NCBI RefSeq assembly: GCF_022921055.1
Contig: NZ_CP095061.1
Location: 845,501-909,500 of the forward strand
DNA: 64,000 nucleotides
Source: Hymenobacter volaticus
GTDB lineage: Bacteria > Bacteroidota > Bacteroidia > Cytophagales > Hymenobacteraceae
Direction: 5' to 3'
The position numbers were made by a program, and so were the translations under genes. Positions 17,912 to 27,210 of this stretch are shown here, in pieces (the first letter of the stretch is position 1; each line of letters begins with the position of its first letter). Under the pieces are notes generated by a model, which did not search any database, was not told the DNA's origin, and worked only from the letters and a program-made list of their open reading frames with translations.

Positions 17912-19222
17912 CTACTTCTTCATGGTTAAATAGTCGGCGGCCAACGTGGCCAGCGTCGTGACGCCGAGCGTGAAGCCGCTTTCTTCGATATGAAAGCCGG
18001 GCGTATGGTGCGGCGCTGCTGTGGCCGGATTGCCACCAACGGGCATGCCGCCGAGCCACACAAACAAGCCGGGTACTTTTTCTTGATAACAAGCAAAGTC
18101 TTCGGCTATCATCGACGCCTTGGTTTCGCGCACCTTTTTGGCTCCGGCCGCCGTCCGCAAGGAAGGCAGCATTTGCTCGGTCAAGCGGGGGTTGTTGATA
18201 GTGACGGGGGCGTAGTTCACAATGTCTACCTCAGCTGTGGCTCCTGCGCTTTCGGCAATGTTGGTGGCCGTGCGCCGGATGGCGGCCCACACTTTCTGCT
18301 GCATTTCGGGGTTGAGAGTCCGAATGGTGCCCGCCATTTCGGCTTGGTCCGGGATGATGTTGTTGCGCACTCCGGCTTGCAGCATGCCTACCGTCAGCAC
18401 CGCGGCATCCTCGGTGAGTTCAGTTTGGCGGCTGATAATGGATTGCAAGCCCAGCACGATTTGAGCCGAAACCACCACCGGGTCCACACCCAGCCACGGA
18501 GTAGCACCGTGCGCCGACTTGCCTTTTACTTTGATGGTAAACACGTCGGAGCTAGCCATTTCCGGGCCCGAGCGGTATTCGATAGTGCCTACTTCGCGCT
18601 GCGCACTCACATGCAAACCGAAGATGGCATCTACTTTCGGCTTATCGAGCACGCCTTCCTGCACCATCAATCGGGCGCCGCCAACCATGCCGGGCAAGGA
18701 GCCTTCTTCGGCCGGCTGGAAAATAAACTTCACGGTGCCGGGCAAGTCTTTGCGCACTTCGCTGAGCACCGTGGCGGCGCCCATCAGCATGGCGGTATGC
18801 GAGTCGTGGCCGCAGGCGTGCATCACGCCCACCTGCTGGCCGTTGTATTGCGTTTTCACCGTTGAGGCAAAGGCAAGTCCGGTCGGCTCCGTTACGGGCA
18901 AGCCGTCCATATCGGCCCGCAGCGCTACCACCGGGCCTGGTTTGCCGCCCTTCAGAATGCCGACCACGCCGGTACGGGCCACCCCAGTTTGCACCTCCAT
19001 CCCGAGCTTGCGCAGATGGTCGGCTACCAGCGCGGCGGTACGTTTCTCTTCGTTGCTAAGCTCCGGGTTTTGGTGAATGTCGCGCCGCCACGCTACCACG
19101 TTCTTTTCCTGCTGGCTAGCCAGCTTGGCAATGCGCGCATCGAGGGCCGCATTTTGTGCCAGCACCGGGGCAGCAGCAAGCAAGGGTAAGGCGGTAAGTA
19201 AGCGGTATAGTTTCGAGGTCAT
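17912..19222 (-). CDS. Secreted M20 family amidohydrolase
   Basis: A 436-residue metallo-amidohydrolase of the M20D group (N-acyl amino acid or indole-acetyl-amino acid hydrolases). It starts at the ATG at 19222 with a signal peptide (KLYRLLTALPLLAAAPVLAQ), so it acts in the periplasm or outside. Metal-site motifs are ALRADMDGLPV, MHACGHDSHTAM and FQPAEEG; the lid/dimer domain follows (VKGKSAHGATPWLGVDPVV), and MIAEDFACYQEKVPG gives the late catalytic-site residues. All key residues are present. Substrate is uncertain. No operon partners. Confidence 0.88.
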   Translation of the reverse strand: MTSKLYRLLTALPLLAAAPVLAQNAALDARIAKLASQQEKNVVAWRRDIHQNPELSNEEKRTAALVADHLRKLGMEVQTGVARTGVVGILKGGKPGPVVALRADMDGLPVTEPTGLAFASTVKTQYNGQQVGVMHACGHDSHTAMLMGAATVLSEVRKDLPGTVKFIFQPAEEGSLPGMVGGARLMVQEGVLDKPKVDAIFGLHVSAQREVGTIEYRSGPEMASSDVFTIKVKGKSAHGATPWLGVDPVVVSAQIVLGLQSIISRQTELTEDAAVLTVGMLQAGVRNNIIPDQAEMAGTIRTLNPEMQQKVWAAIRRTATNIAESAGATAEVDIVNYAPVTINNPRLTEQMLPSLRTAAGAKKVRETKASMIAEDFACYQEKVPGLFVWLGGMPVGGNPATAAPHHTPGFHIEESGFTLGVTTLATLAADYLTMKK

Positions 19223-19593
19223 AAGGCGAAAACAAGAGGGCAATTCAAATGCCGTGGTGCGCAAAGTGAACAGGATACTTGCAAACAAGACGCTCCAATT
19301 TACATGACTTCCCTTGGGATAGGTAAACAGAAACAGGCTCCTTTGGCGTCAGAGCCAACAGAAGCTGGAAAGAACACTTACTTAGTTTGCTGCCCCTCAG
19401 CAGATTGTTTGCAAGGGGGGAGATAAATTATATCGTAGAATGATATATTTATACTGAGAAAACGGCTGCGCATTTCTATCCCTTTTTGTCGTTCGACATG
19501 CGCCTGCTGCTAGCCAAGGGCAACTAGTAAACCCTGCGGCGGAGGCCTTGTGAACGGCTTGTGAGTGGACTGACAGTGTATATCTGTGCGCCT
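19223..19593. other. Divergent intergenic region, 371 bp
   Basis: Promoter-bearing spacer between the M20 amidohydrolase (minus) and the 7TMR-DISM kinase (plus). It is AT-rich around 19420-19465. A TTTG at 19409-19412 lies 19 bases before TATCGTAG, which only partly fits the Bacteroidota TTTG-N19-TAnnTTTG promoter, so I do not call it. No gene is seen. Confidence 0.4.
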
Positions 19594-21804
19594 ATGAAAG
19601 CTTTATTTTTACTGCTTGGGGCTTTTCTGATTCTAACCGGGGTGGCGTCGGCACAAGCTAGTGCCAACTCGATTGTGACCTTACAGCAGATGCCCGCCGA
19701 GGGGATTCTGCTCGACCAAGGTTGGCGGTTGCAGGCTGGCGACAACCCGCGCTGGGCGTTGCCAAGCGCCAACGAGCAGCAGTGGCAGCCCATCGACCCG
19801 ACACTTAGTTTACACCAACTGCCCCAGGTGCAACGAGCCGGTACTGGGTGGCTGCGGCTACGGTTCCGGGTTAGCCCCGAGCTGCGGCAGCAAGCACTGG
19901 TGCTACGCATAAGCCAATATGCCGCCTCGGAAATCTACCTCAACGGGCGCCTGCTGCGCCAATACGGTACGCTCAGCGCCGACCCTACCCAGGTACGGCC
20001 GTACTGGCCCGATGACGAGCCAATTGAGTTACAGCTAAGTGACCAAGCCGAGCAGGTACTGGCCGTGCGTTTTGCTACTTGGCCCCGCTTCGCGTTGTTC
20101 AGCGACTTTTTTGTGCCGTTGTTTTTTCAGGCCCGGCTGGCAGGTATCACGCAGGTTGTGCAAAGCAACCAGCTGGAGGCAACCTACAAAACGTCGGATA
20201 TGCTGCTCTTCGGTGCTTTTTTGTTGTTGAGCGTCTTGCACTTAGCTTTTTATCTATACAATCCTGCAGAGCGTGCCAACTACTTTTTCACGCTATATAC
20301 GCTGGCCGGCGCCATCAGCTTTGCGTGCACAGGCTTTCTGGATGAGGTGCGCAACATGGATACGCGAATTGGGGTTGATATTCTTTCCTATGTGTGCTTG
20401 CAAACGGGGGGCATCTTGGTGGTCAGGGCGCTGTATAGCCTTTTCAATGTGCCAATCGGATTTGTTTATCGGGGTTTATGGGTCATAAACTTCCTGAGTT
20501 TATGGCTGCTCACCTTTGTCAGTCAGTTTAGCTGGTACCCTACCGTGGGGTTTATGCTGCTGGTTACGGCCGAACAGCTCCGGCTAACGCTAGGCGCTTT
20601 GCAGCAAACCAAGCAGGCCGCCGGTATCATTGCCACCGGGTTTGCTATTTCCTTGGTTTTGCTGTTGCTGTATGGCTTTATCGGCCGCTACAACGAAGAC
20701 CTATTGCAACTCAAGGTAATGTCGTTGCCGCTGCGGACTATCCTTACTTTCCCAGTGTTCCTGAGCCCCGTACTGGCTATTTCGCTGTACCTAACGCGCC
20801 AGTTTGCTTGGGCGAGCCGGCTCTTGGAAATTAAGCTCAACCAAGTGCGGAATCTTTCCCAACAAATGCTGGAGCAGCAACAAGAAAAGCAACTACTGTT
20901 GGCGCAGCAAAACGAAACACTAGAACGCAAAGTACAGCAACGCACCGCTGCCCTCCAGAAAACTCTGCACAACCTGCAAGCCACCCAAAACCAACTAATT
21001 CAACGCGAAAAAATGGCCAGCCTTGGCGAGCTGACGGCCGGCATTGCGCACGAAATACAGAACCCGCTCAACTTTGTTAAAAACTTCTCGGAGGTAGCCA
21101 CCGAATTGCTCTCGGAGCTGAAAGACGAGATGCTGACGGCCCAGACGGCACCCCAGAAAACTTTTACCTGCGACTTAGTAGGCGAACTTACCGAGGTGTT
21201 AGAGAAAATCCACCATCACGGTTACCGGGCCGGCTCCATTGTGCAGGGCATGCTAGAACACGCCCGCATTGGCACTGGCGAACGGGCTTTAACGGATTTG
21301 AACGCCCTAGCCGACGAATTTATGCGTCTCAGCTACCAAGGGCTGCGGGCCAAGAATCCTACTTTCAGTGCCAAGCTAACCACCGACTTCGACCCCGACT
21401 TGGGCTTGATAGAAGTTGTGCCGCAGGATATGGGGCGCGTATTGCTCAACTTGTTCAACAACGCGTTTTATGCTGTATGCAAGCGCCAAGCTCAGGAAAC
21501 AGCCGATTACAAACCCGAAGTGCTGGTGCGCACCGTCCGCTGTAGCAATGCCGTGCAAATAATAATTCGCGACAATGGCACGGGCATTCCAGCCAATATT
21601 GTGTCGAAAATCTATCAGCCGTTTTTCACCACCAAGCCCACCGGCCAAGGCACCGGCCTCGGGCTCTCGTTGAGCTACGACATCATCACGAAGATGCACA
21701 AAGGCAATCTGATAGTGGATACGCAGGAAGGCCAGTACACCGAATTCACGGTGAGTTTGCCCGCCGATGAGCTAACCTGCGACCTGCCAGCCTACCAGAT
21801 ATAG
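19594..21804 (+). CDS. Sensor histidine kinase with 7TMR-DISM input domain
   Basis: A 736-residue kinase read from the ATG at 19594 (start of KALFLLLGAFLILTGVASA, a signal peptide; the GTG 33 bases upstream would extend it needlessly). Residues about 30-190 are a periplasmic jelly-roll of the 7TMR-DISM extracellular type (LDQGWRLQAGDN, TGWLRLRFRV, SEIYLNGRLLRQYG), likely a sugar or small-ligand sensor. Seven membrane helices follow, then a coiled coil, the H box GIAHEIQNPLNFVKNF with His486, and the ATPase motifs VRDNGTG-like IIRDNGTGIP and GQGTGLGLSLSYDIITK. No receiver gene is adjacent, so it is an orphan kinase. Confidence 0.88.
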   Translation: MKALFLLLGAFLILTGVASAQASANSIVTLQQMPAEGILLDQGWRLQAGDNPRWALPSANEQQWQPIDPTLSLHQLPQVQRAGTGWLRLRFRVSPELRQQALVLRISQYAASEIYLNGRLLRQYGTLSADPTQVRPYWPDDEPIELQLSDQAEQVLAVRFATWPRFALFSDFFVPLFFQARLAGITQVVQSNQLEATYKTSDMLLFGAFLLLSVLHLAFYLYNPAERANYFFTLYTLAGAISFACTGFLDEVRNMDTRIGVDILSYVCLQTGGILVVRALYSLFNVPIGFVYRGLWVINFLSLWLLTFVSQFSWYPTVGFMLLVTAEQLRLTLGALQQTKQAAGIIATGFAISLVLLLLYGFIGRYNEDLLQLKVMSLPLRTILTFPVFLSPVLAISLYLTRQFAWASRLLEIKLNQVRNLSQQMLEQQQEKQLLLAQQNETLERKVQQRTAALQKTLHNLQATQNQLIQREKMASLGELTAGIAHEIQNPLNFVKNFSEVATELLSELKDEMLTAQTAPQKTFTCDLVGELTEVLEKIHHHGYRAGSIVQGMLEHARIGTGERALTDLNALADEFMRLSYQGLRAKNPTFSAKLTTDFDPDLGLIEVVPQDMGRVLLNLFNNAFYAVCKRQAQETADYKPEVLVRTVRCSNAVQIIIRDNGTGIPANIVSKIYQPFFTTKPTGQGTGLGLSLSYDIITKMHKGNLIVDTQEGQYTEFTVSLPADELTCDLPAYQI

Positions 21805-22007
21805 AACGGCTCGCGCACGTGCGCTGTTTTGGGTGGCAGGTAGTGGATTATCTGAAGGTAGTTTTCGACTTTCTTTCTTTTGTACGCTGGCAGCCCCTAA
21901 CTTGGGGCCGTAGCTGGAAAGAGAACGGTGGCCAATGGCTCCGGTCTGGCAAAGCCAACCTGCTGACGTAGAATCCCTGTTTCCCGTTTATATTCTTTTC
22001 TAAATCA

Positions 22008-23090
22008 ATGGCTGAACAAACCCTTACTGGCCTGCGGGCTGGCGTCCTGCACGGCGACGAAGTGCAAGCCCTGTTCGAAGTGGCCAAGGCCAATGCCTTT
22101 GCACTGCCTGCCGTCAACGTGACGGGCACCAACACGGTAAACGCCGTGCTGGAAACGGCCGCCGCGGTCAACTCCCCGGTTATCATTCAGTTCTCCAACG
22201 GTGGCGCTCAGTTCTTTGCTGGCAAAACCATTCCTAATGGTGACCAGCGGGCCAGCATTGCCGGCGCCATTTCGGGCGCTCAGCACGTACACCTCATGGC
22301 CGAGCTCTACGATGTGCCCGTGATTCTGCACACCGACCACGCCGCCAAAAAATTGCTGCCCTGGATTGACGGCCTGCTCGCCGCCGGCGAAAAGCACTAT
22401 GCGCAGTACGGCCAGCCCCTCTACAGCTCGCACATGCTCGACCTGTCGGAGGAGCCGATTGAAGAGAACATCGAAATCTGCAAGCGCTACTTGGAGCGCA
22501 TGAGCAAGATCGGCATGACGCTGGAAATCGAGCTTGGCGTAACAGGCGGCGAGGAAGACGGCGTTGATAACTCCGACGTGGACAGCTCCAAGCTCTACAC
22601 CCAGCCCGAAGAGGTAGCCTACGCCTACGAGCAGCTAAGCGAAATCAGCCCTCGCTTCACCATTGCAGCGGCATTTGGCAACGTGCACGGTGTGTACAAG
22701 CCCGGCAACGTGAAGCTGCAACCCGTAATCCTGCACAACTCGCAAGAGTTCCTGCGTCAGAAGCACAACATCGCCGAAGCACTGCCCATCAACTTTGTGT
22801 TCCACGGCGGTTCGGGCTCTAGCCAAGAGGAAATTCGGGAGGCCATCAGCTACGGCGCCATTAAAATGAACTTGGACACTGACTTGCAGTGGGCCCTGTG
22901 GCAAGGTATCAAAGACTACTACGTGAAAAACGAAGGCTTCCTGCAAAGCCAGATTGGTAACCCCACCGGTGCCGACTCGCCCAACAAGAAGTACTACGAC
23001 CCACGCGTGTGGCTGCGCAAAGGCGAAGAAACCTTCGTAGCTCGCCTAAAGCAGGCCTTCGAAGATCTGAACGCCAACAACCGCCGCTAG
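22008..23090 (+). CDS. fbaA: Class II fructose-bisphosphate aldolase
   Basis: A 360-residue zinc-dependent aldolase of glycolysis and gluconeogenesis, cleaving fructose 1,6-bisphosphate to dihydroxyacetone phosphate and glyceraldehyde 3-phosphate. Catalytic Asp110 and zinc-ligand His111 lie in VILHTDHAAKK; the other zinc ligands are in AAFGNVHGVYKPG and NFVFHGGSGSS; the phosphate-binding NLDTDLQWA loop follows. Full length, close to E. coli FbaA (359 residues), belonging to the class IIA branch. Monocistronic, with a long terminator hairpin just after the stop. Confidence 0.95.
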   Translation: MAEQTLTGLRAGVLHGDEVQALFEVAKANAFALPAVNVTGTNTVNAVLETAAAVNSPVIIQFSNGGAQFFAGKTIPNGDQRASIAGAISGAQHVHLMAELYDVPVILHTDHAAKKLLPWIDGLLAAGEKHYAQYGQPLYSSHMLDLSEEPIEENIEICKRYLERMSKIGMTLEIELGVTGGEEDGVDNSDVDSSKLYTQPEEVAYAYEQLSEISPRFTIAAAFGNVHGVYKPGNVKLQPVILHNSQEFLRQKHNIAEALPINFVFHGGSGSSQEEIREAISYGAIKMNLDTDLQWALWQGIKDYYVKNEGFLQSQIGNPTGADSPNKKYYDPRVWLRKGEETFVARLKQAFEDLNANNRR

Positions 23091-23099
23091 AAAGCGGTC

Positions 23100-23157
23100 A
23101 AACATAAATGAAATGGCTCCGAAAACGCAGGTTTTCGGAGCCATTTCATTTATGTTT
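23100..23157 (+). terminator. Terminator of the aldolase gene, perfect 27-bp stem
   Basis: Perfect arms at 23100-23126 and 23131-23157 with a GCAG loop, beginning 10 bases after the aldolase stop. The A/T-rich outer ends (AAACATAAATGAAATGG and complement) allow use in both directions. Confidence 0.85.
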
Positions 23158-23200
23158 AAGCTATGCGGTTTTCCTAGCCTAGCCCTTTTTCTAATATACC

Positions 23201-23300
23201 CGTCATGCTGAGCGGAGTCGAAGCATCTCGCTAGTGTGGTAAATCATTTTACTATTTCTGTGTCAGCACGCGAGATGCTTCGACTCCGCTCAGCATGACG
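23201..23300. repeat. Interspersed inverted repeat, 31-bp arms (CGTCATGCTGAGC family)
   Basis: Perfect inverted repeat: arms 23201-23231 and 23270-23300 around a 38-base centre. The left arm starts CGTCATGCTGAGCGGAGTCG and its sequence is shared in part with the hairpin at 41530-41623, so this is a dispersed repeat rather than a simple terminator. It sits between the convergent aldolase and BamA-like genes. Confidence 0.75.
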
Positions 23301-23401
23301 TTCTATTAGTGATGTTCTGATAGGACTATTAGGCATTTCCTTGGCTAAAAGAAAGGCTAGCTCTTTCTTCTCTAACTTCTTGACTGCGGTTACCGTACCA
23401 T

Positions 23402-25302
23402 TTACTCGTATCGCGCTACGCTTGGCTGGCCGAAGCTGAAGTCGCTGAAATCGTAGTAGGGGCGGGAGCTTTCGTAGATGCGGTAGCCGCTATTGGTGGT
23501 AAGGCCGCGCGGATAGTAGCCAAACAGAATCTGGAAGGCGCGGATAGGCGTGTATTCGTTGCGGAAACGGACGCCTAAGCCGAAGCCCGTGTAGGGCTTC
23601 TCGTAGATAGGCAAAGTGCGTTTGGAGCGGGTATTGAGCCAGGCCGCATCGGCAAAAATTACGCCGGCCAAACGAAAGCCAAGAAACGAGAGCGGAGTGT
23701 AAACGGTCGTTTCATAGTTTAACACCAACCGGCTGGTGCCGCGTAGGTCGCTGGCCGATTTGAAACCACGTAGCCCTCTTTCCCCCTCAATAGAAAGCGG
23801 AAGGTCGCTGGAAAGCCGGTTGATGCCAATGGCCGAGCGGTTCCAAAAAAAGTGCCGCCACTGGTAGTTGCCAGCGTGGTAGAGGCGCGTGAAATACAAC
23901 ACTTCGGTGCTGACCAGGCCCTGCTGCCAAGAACCCGTTGAGGGCCGCATGTAGGAGCCGAACTCGCCACTCAGGTACAAATACCCTTTGCGCTGACTGA
24001 AATTAGCCGTTGAAATTCGGGCGCCATAATAGTTGCGATGGTCTTGGTCGTTGAGTTCGTAACCTAGCGTGGCACTCAGCAACGTACCCGTCGGAATGTC
24101 CTCAGTACGACCAAAGCCGAACAAATACTTGTCTTTGTAATAGCGCCGCACACTATACCCAACGGTACCCAGGAAGGCACTCGCATTAAGAAAGTCGGGG
24201 TTAGGGCGCACGGTGTGGTAAGTGCGCAGCAAACGAGCCGACAAAATCATGCGGCCGGGGTTTTCGTAGCCTAAGTCGTAGCTGCGCAGTGGGAGGGAGC
24301 GGCCAACCCACAGGTCTTGCGTATTGTAGCTGATGGGGAGTAGTCGGGCTCCTGCCCATTAGGAGGTGGATTGAGCACCAGCCGGTACCGGTAGGTGTTC
24401 AGCGACAGTGCCCCGGCATACTTGGTATTAATAGAATAGAAGTCCCGGCTGACCGTAATGCCACTAGAATGGTTTTTGTATTCGTTGCGGTAGCGCGCCT
24501 CGCCGTATATAAAATTCCGAAACGGGATGCGGTAGCTACCTATGTAGCGCCACGATTGAGGCTGATTGCGCCCAAACTCGTATTCGTTGCGGAACTGGTG
24601 GCCCTGACCCAAAAAGTTCTGGTCGCGCAAGCCAATAGAAGCCGCGCCCACCCCGCGTACTTCCAGCGAGCCACTCAAGCTGAACACGTCTTTGGTGATG
24701 ATTTCTACATCGACGCTGTCGGCGGTGCTGGTGCGCTCGTTCACGAATACGCGGGCGTCCACTAGTTCGTCGGTTTGGCGCAACAAACGCTCGGATTCGG
24801 CCAGGGCTTGTGGTTCCAATTCCCTGCCTACTTTAAACAACAGTAATTGGCGCACCCGGGCCCGGGAGGTTTTCATGTGGAAGGCGTTGCCAGTCTTCTC
24901 TAGAATGTTGCGCGGTACACGAGTGGTGTCGGAAATGCTATAACCGAACGCCGTGAGGGTTTGGATATTGATGCGCCGGACGATTTTGTAATTGTGCCGG
25001 TCGTATTGGCGGTCAAGTAGGGCCGCGTCGAGACCTGCTTGGTCTTCGTGGCGAGGCGTGAAGTTGAAGAGCACTGCCGCGGCTTTACCGGCAATAGTTT
25101 TGCGCTTGGTGTACGCCTTCAGACCGTTGAGCAAACGCTCCTGGTCGAAGCGGCGGCGCAGGGAATCGGTGCTGACGGCGGGGCGGCTGGTGGTATCGGT
25201 CGGCTCGATTATGCGAGTGGTATCGCGGGGCACGCCGGTCTGGGCTAGTGCGGGCAGTGCCCCAAGCCACAAGAACGCCCACACCAAAACCACATATTTC
25301 AT
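23402..25302 (-). CDS. BamA/TamA family outer-membrane protein (frameshifted as sequenced)
   Basis: Restored length is about 634 residues. A signal peptide (MKYVVLVWAFLWLGALPALAQ) is followed by one or two POTRA-like domains (KIVRRINIQTLTAFGYSI; VGRELEPQALAESERLLRQ; VDVEIITKDVFSLSGSLEV) and then a 16-strand-like barrel (SIGLRDQNFLGQGHQFRNEY; LPLSIEGERGLRGFKS, close to the VRGY-type lid-lock motif of Omp85). The frame breaks at the G4 run at 24335-24338: upstream ends PDYSP, and the downstream frame continues ISYNTQDLWVGRSLPLRS; one added base repairs it. Members insert or export outer-membrane proteins or lipids. This copy is not the main BamA, which is longer with five POTRA domains. Confidence 0.78.
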
Positions 25303-25494
25303 AACAGAGACCCCCGCCCTTGCAAGTTACGGTGTTCCTAAGAGGTTTTCCACACGCGAATCGTTGCAGAAAGCCAGTAAAACAATGCCAAAAGCGGCGT
25401 TTTCCTTCCGATGGAAGGAAGATCTGAAGTAGGTCATTTAGTGATCTTGTTCAGATTCCTCCTGTGCCGCAACAACAATGTTTTTATCTAATAA

Positions 25495-25538
25495 TTTCAT
25501 TAGAAATACTCGGCCGTTGCGGAACATTTCTAATGAAA
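25495..25538. promoter_or_regulatory. Paired palindromic operator-like site (two TTTC-N4-GAAA)
   Basis: Two short palindromes, TTTCATTAGAAA (25495-25506) and TTTCTAATGAAA (25527-25538), lie with centres 32 bases apart, three turns of the helix, on the same face. They are reverse complements of each other and together make a 16-bp inverted repeat (25492-25507 with 25526-25541). They end 64 bases before the radical SAM start, where a repressor could act. No such regulator gene is in the window. Confidence 0.5.
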
Positions 25539-25602
25539 TTAGTCTTGAGGTATAGTGCATATCTCAGCACAAGCCCCTATTTTTAAGCCCAGATACAGCC
25601 CG

Positions 25603-26870
25603 ATGAACGACCAGCGCATTCAGGAAAAGCTAAGCATTTTGGCAGACGCCGCGAAGTACGACGTATCGTGCTCCAGCAGCGGTGGCAAGCGCAAAAACGA
25701 ATCCAAGGGCCTCGGCAATGCGGAAGGAATGGGCATATGCCACAGCTACACCGAAGACGGTCGTTGCGTGAGTCTGCTCAAGATTCTGCTCACCAACCAT
25801 TGCATCTTCGACTGCGCTTACTGCGTGTCTCGGAAAAGCAATGACGTGAAACGCGCTGCCTTTACCGTGGACGAAGTAGTGGATCTGACCATGAACTTCT
25901 ACCGTCGTAATTACATCGAGGGGCTGTTCTTAAGTTCCGGTATTTTCTCGTCGCCCGACTACACCATGGAGCGCCTCGTGCGCATCATCAAGAAGTTGCG
26001 CACCGAGCACAATTTCAACGGCTACATCCACGTGAAAGCTATTCCGGGCGCCTCGGAAGAGCTGATTCAGGAAGCGGGTTTGTACGCCGACCGTCTGAGC
26101 GTGAACATTGAGCTGCCCTCGGATATGAGCTTGCAGAACCTCGCGCCAGAAAAGAACTACGAGGAGATACTGACCCCGATGGCGCAGATTCGGGACGGCA
26201 TCACCAAAAACAAAGAAGAGAAAGCGCTTTTCAAGAAAGTACCGCAGTTTGCCACTGCCGGCCAGAGTACGCAGCTCATTGTGGGGGCTTCGGCCGAGAA
26301 TGACCTCGAAATCATCAACCTGACCGACTCGCTCTACAAAGGCTACGGCCTGAAACGCGTGTACTATTCGGGTTATATCCCGTCACCGACGATGCCCGCC
26401 TGCCCCAGGTGACGCAGCCGCCGCTGATCCGGGAGCACCGCCTCTACCAGTCCGACTGGCTAATGCGCTTCTACGGTTTCCAGGCCGATGAAATCTTGGA
26501 CCCAGCCCACCCTTTCCTTGATCTGGAAGTGGACCCCAAGCTGGCGTGGGCCTTGCGCAACCGCCATGTGTTTCCGGTGGACGTGAATACTGCTGACTAC
26601 GAGATGATTCTGCGCATTCCCGGCGTAGGGGCTCGTTCGGCGAAGCGCATTGTGGCCGCCCGGCGGTTTGCGCCCATCACCCTCGACCACCTGCACAAGT
26701 TTGGCGTGGTGCTGAAGCGTGCCAAGTTCTTCCTCACGTGCCGGGGACAAGCCCTGGAGAAGCGTGATTATGACGAGCAAACCATTCGTCGCCAGATTCT
26801 ATTTGGTGCGGGTTCGGTGCGGTCGGCTCTTGTTACTCAGCAACTCGACCTTTTCGCTCAGGCCTCTTAG
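25603..26870 (+). CDS. Putative DNA modification/repair radical SAM protein, TIGR03916 (frameshifted as sequenced)
   Basis: Restored length is about 422 residues from the ATG at 25603 (NDQRIQEKLSILADAAKYD is the conserved beginning; an ATG at 25555 is possible). It binds a 4Fe-4S cluster through NHCIFDCAYC (Cys67, Cys71, Cys74), followed by a radical SAM barrel (FLSSGIFSSPDYTMERLV). The C-terminal part has a helix-hairpin-helix DNA-binding motif, MILRIPGVGARSAKRI. The family resembles spore photoproduct lyase and is predicted to repair or modify DNA. The frame breaks at CCC 26379-26381: YYSGYIP should continue VTDDARLPQVTQPP; one added C repairs it. The usual partner, TIGR03915, lies at 28191. 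Confidence 0.82.
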
Positions 26871-26976
26871 AGGCTTGGGCGGTAGAGGTTGGTTTTTGGG
26901 GCGTTGACAGGAAGAAAACTAAAACGTTCTTACCCCTAACTGCTTGAAAACAAACCACTATTAACCAACTTCTACC

Positions 26977-27162
26977 ATGACCATTTCTCATCGCGCTACC
27001 GACGCGTCGGTTGCCTCCCTCGAAGCTTCGAAACCAACTAAAGTGGCCCGTATGGCCTGCTGCTGCAAGCTTTCGGACTTGCTACCGATTGTGCAGCAGA
27101 TTCACCGTGAAGCAGCGCACGCCAATGCTGCTCAAACCAGACAGCAGTCGGAGGCGGCTTGA
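26977..27162 (+). CDS. Small Cys-rich ORF, function unknown
   Basis: A 61-residue ORF with a central triple-cysteine run (ARMACCCKLSDLLPIV) followed by a polar, Ala/Gln-rich helix (REAAHANAAQTRQQ). It has an ATG start, no signal peptide and sits on the same strand 106 bases after the radical SAM gene and 48 bases before the hydrolase. Three adjacent Cys could bind a metal or cluster, but this is a guess. An overlapping ORF in another frame (27011-27268) is less likely. No family recognised. Confidence 0.4.
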   Translation: MTISHRATDASVASLEASKPTKVARMACCCKLSDLLPIVQQIHREAAHANAAQTRQQSEAA

Positions 27163-27210
27163 GCCTAGCTCGACCATAACCCTGCGCCTGGTTGTGGTGT
27201 ACGTCGTAGC

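Noticed and set aside
17990..18865. 291-codon plus-strand ORF over the M20 amidohydrolase
   Set aside because: Antisense shadow of a gene with all metal-site motifs; no protein-like content.
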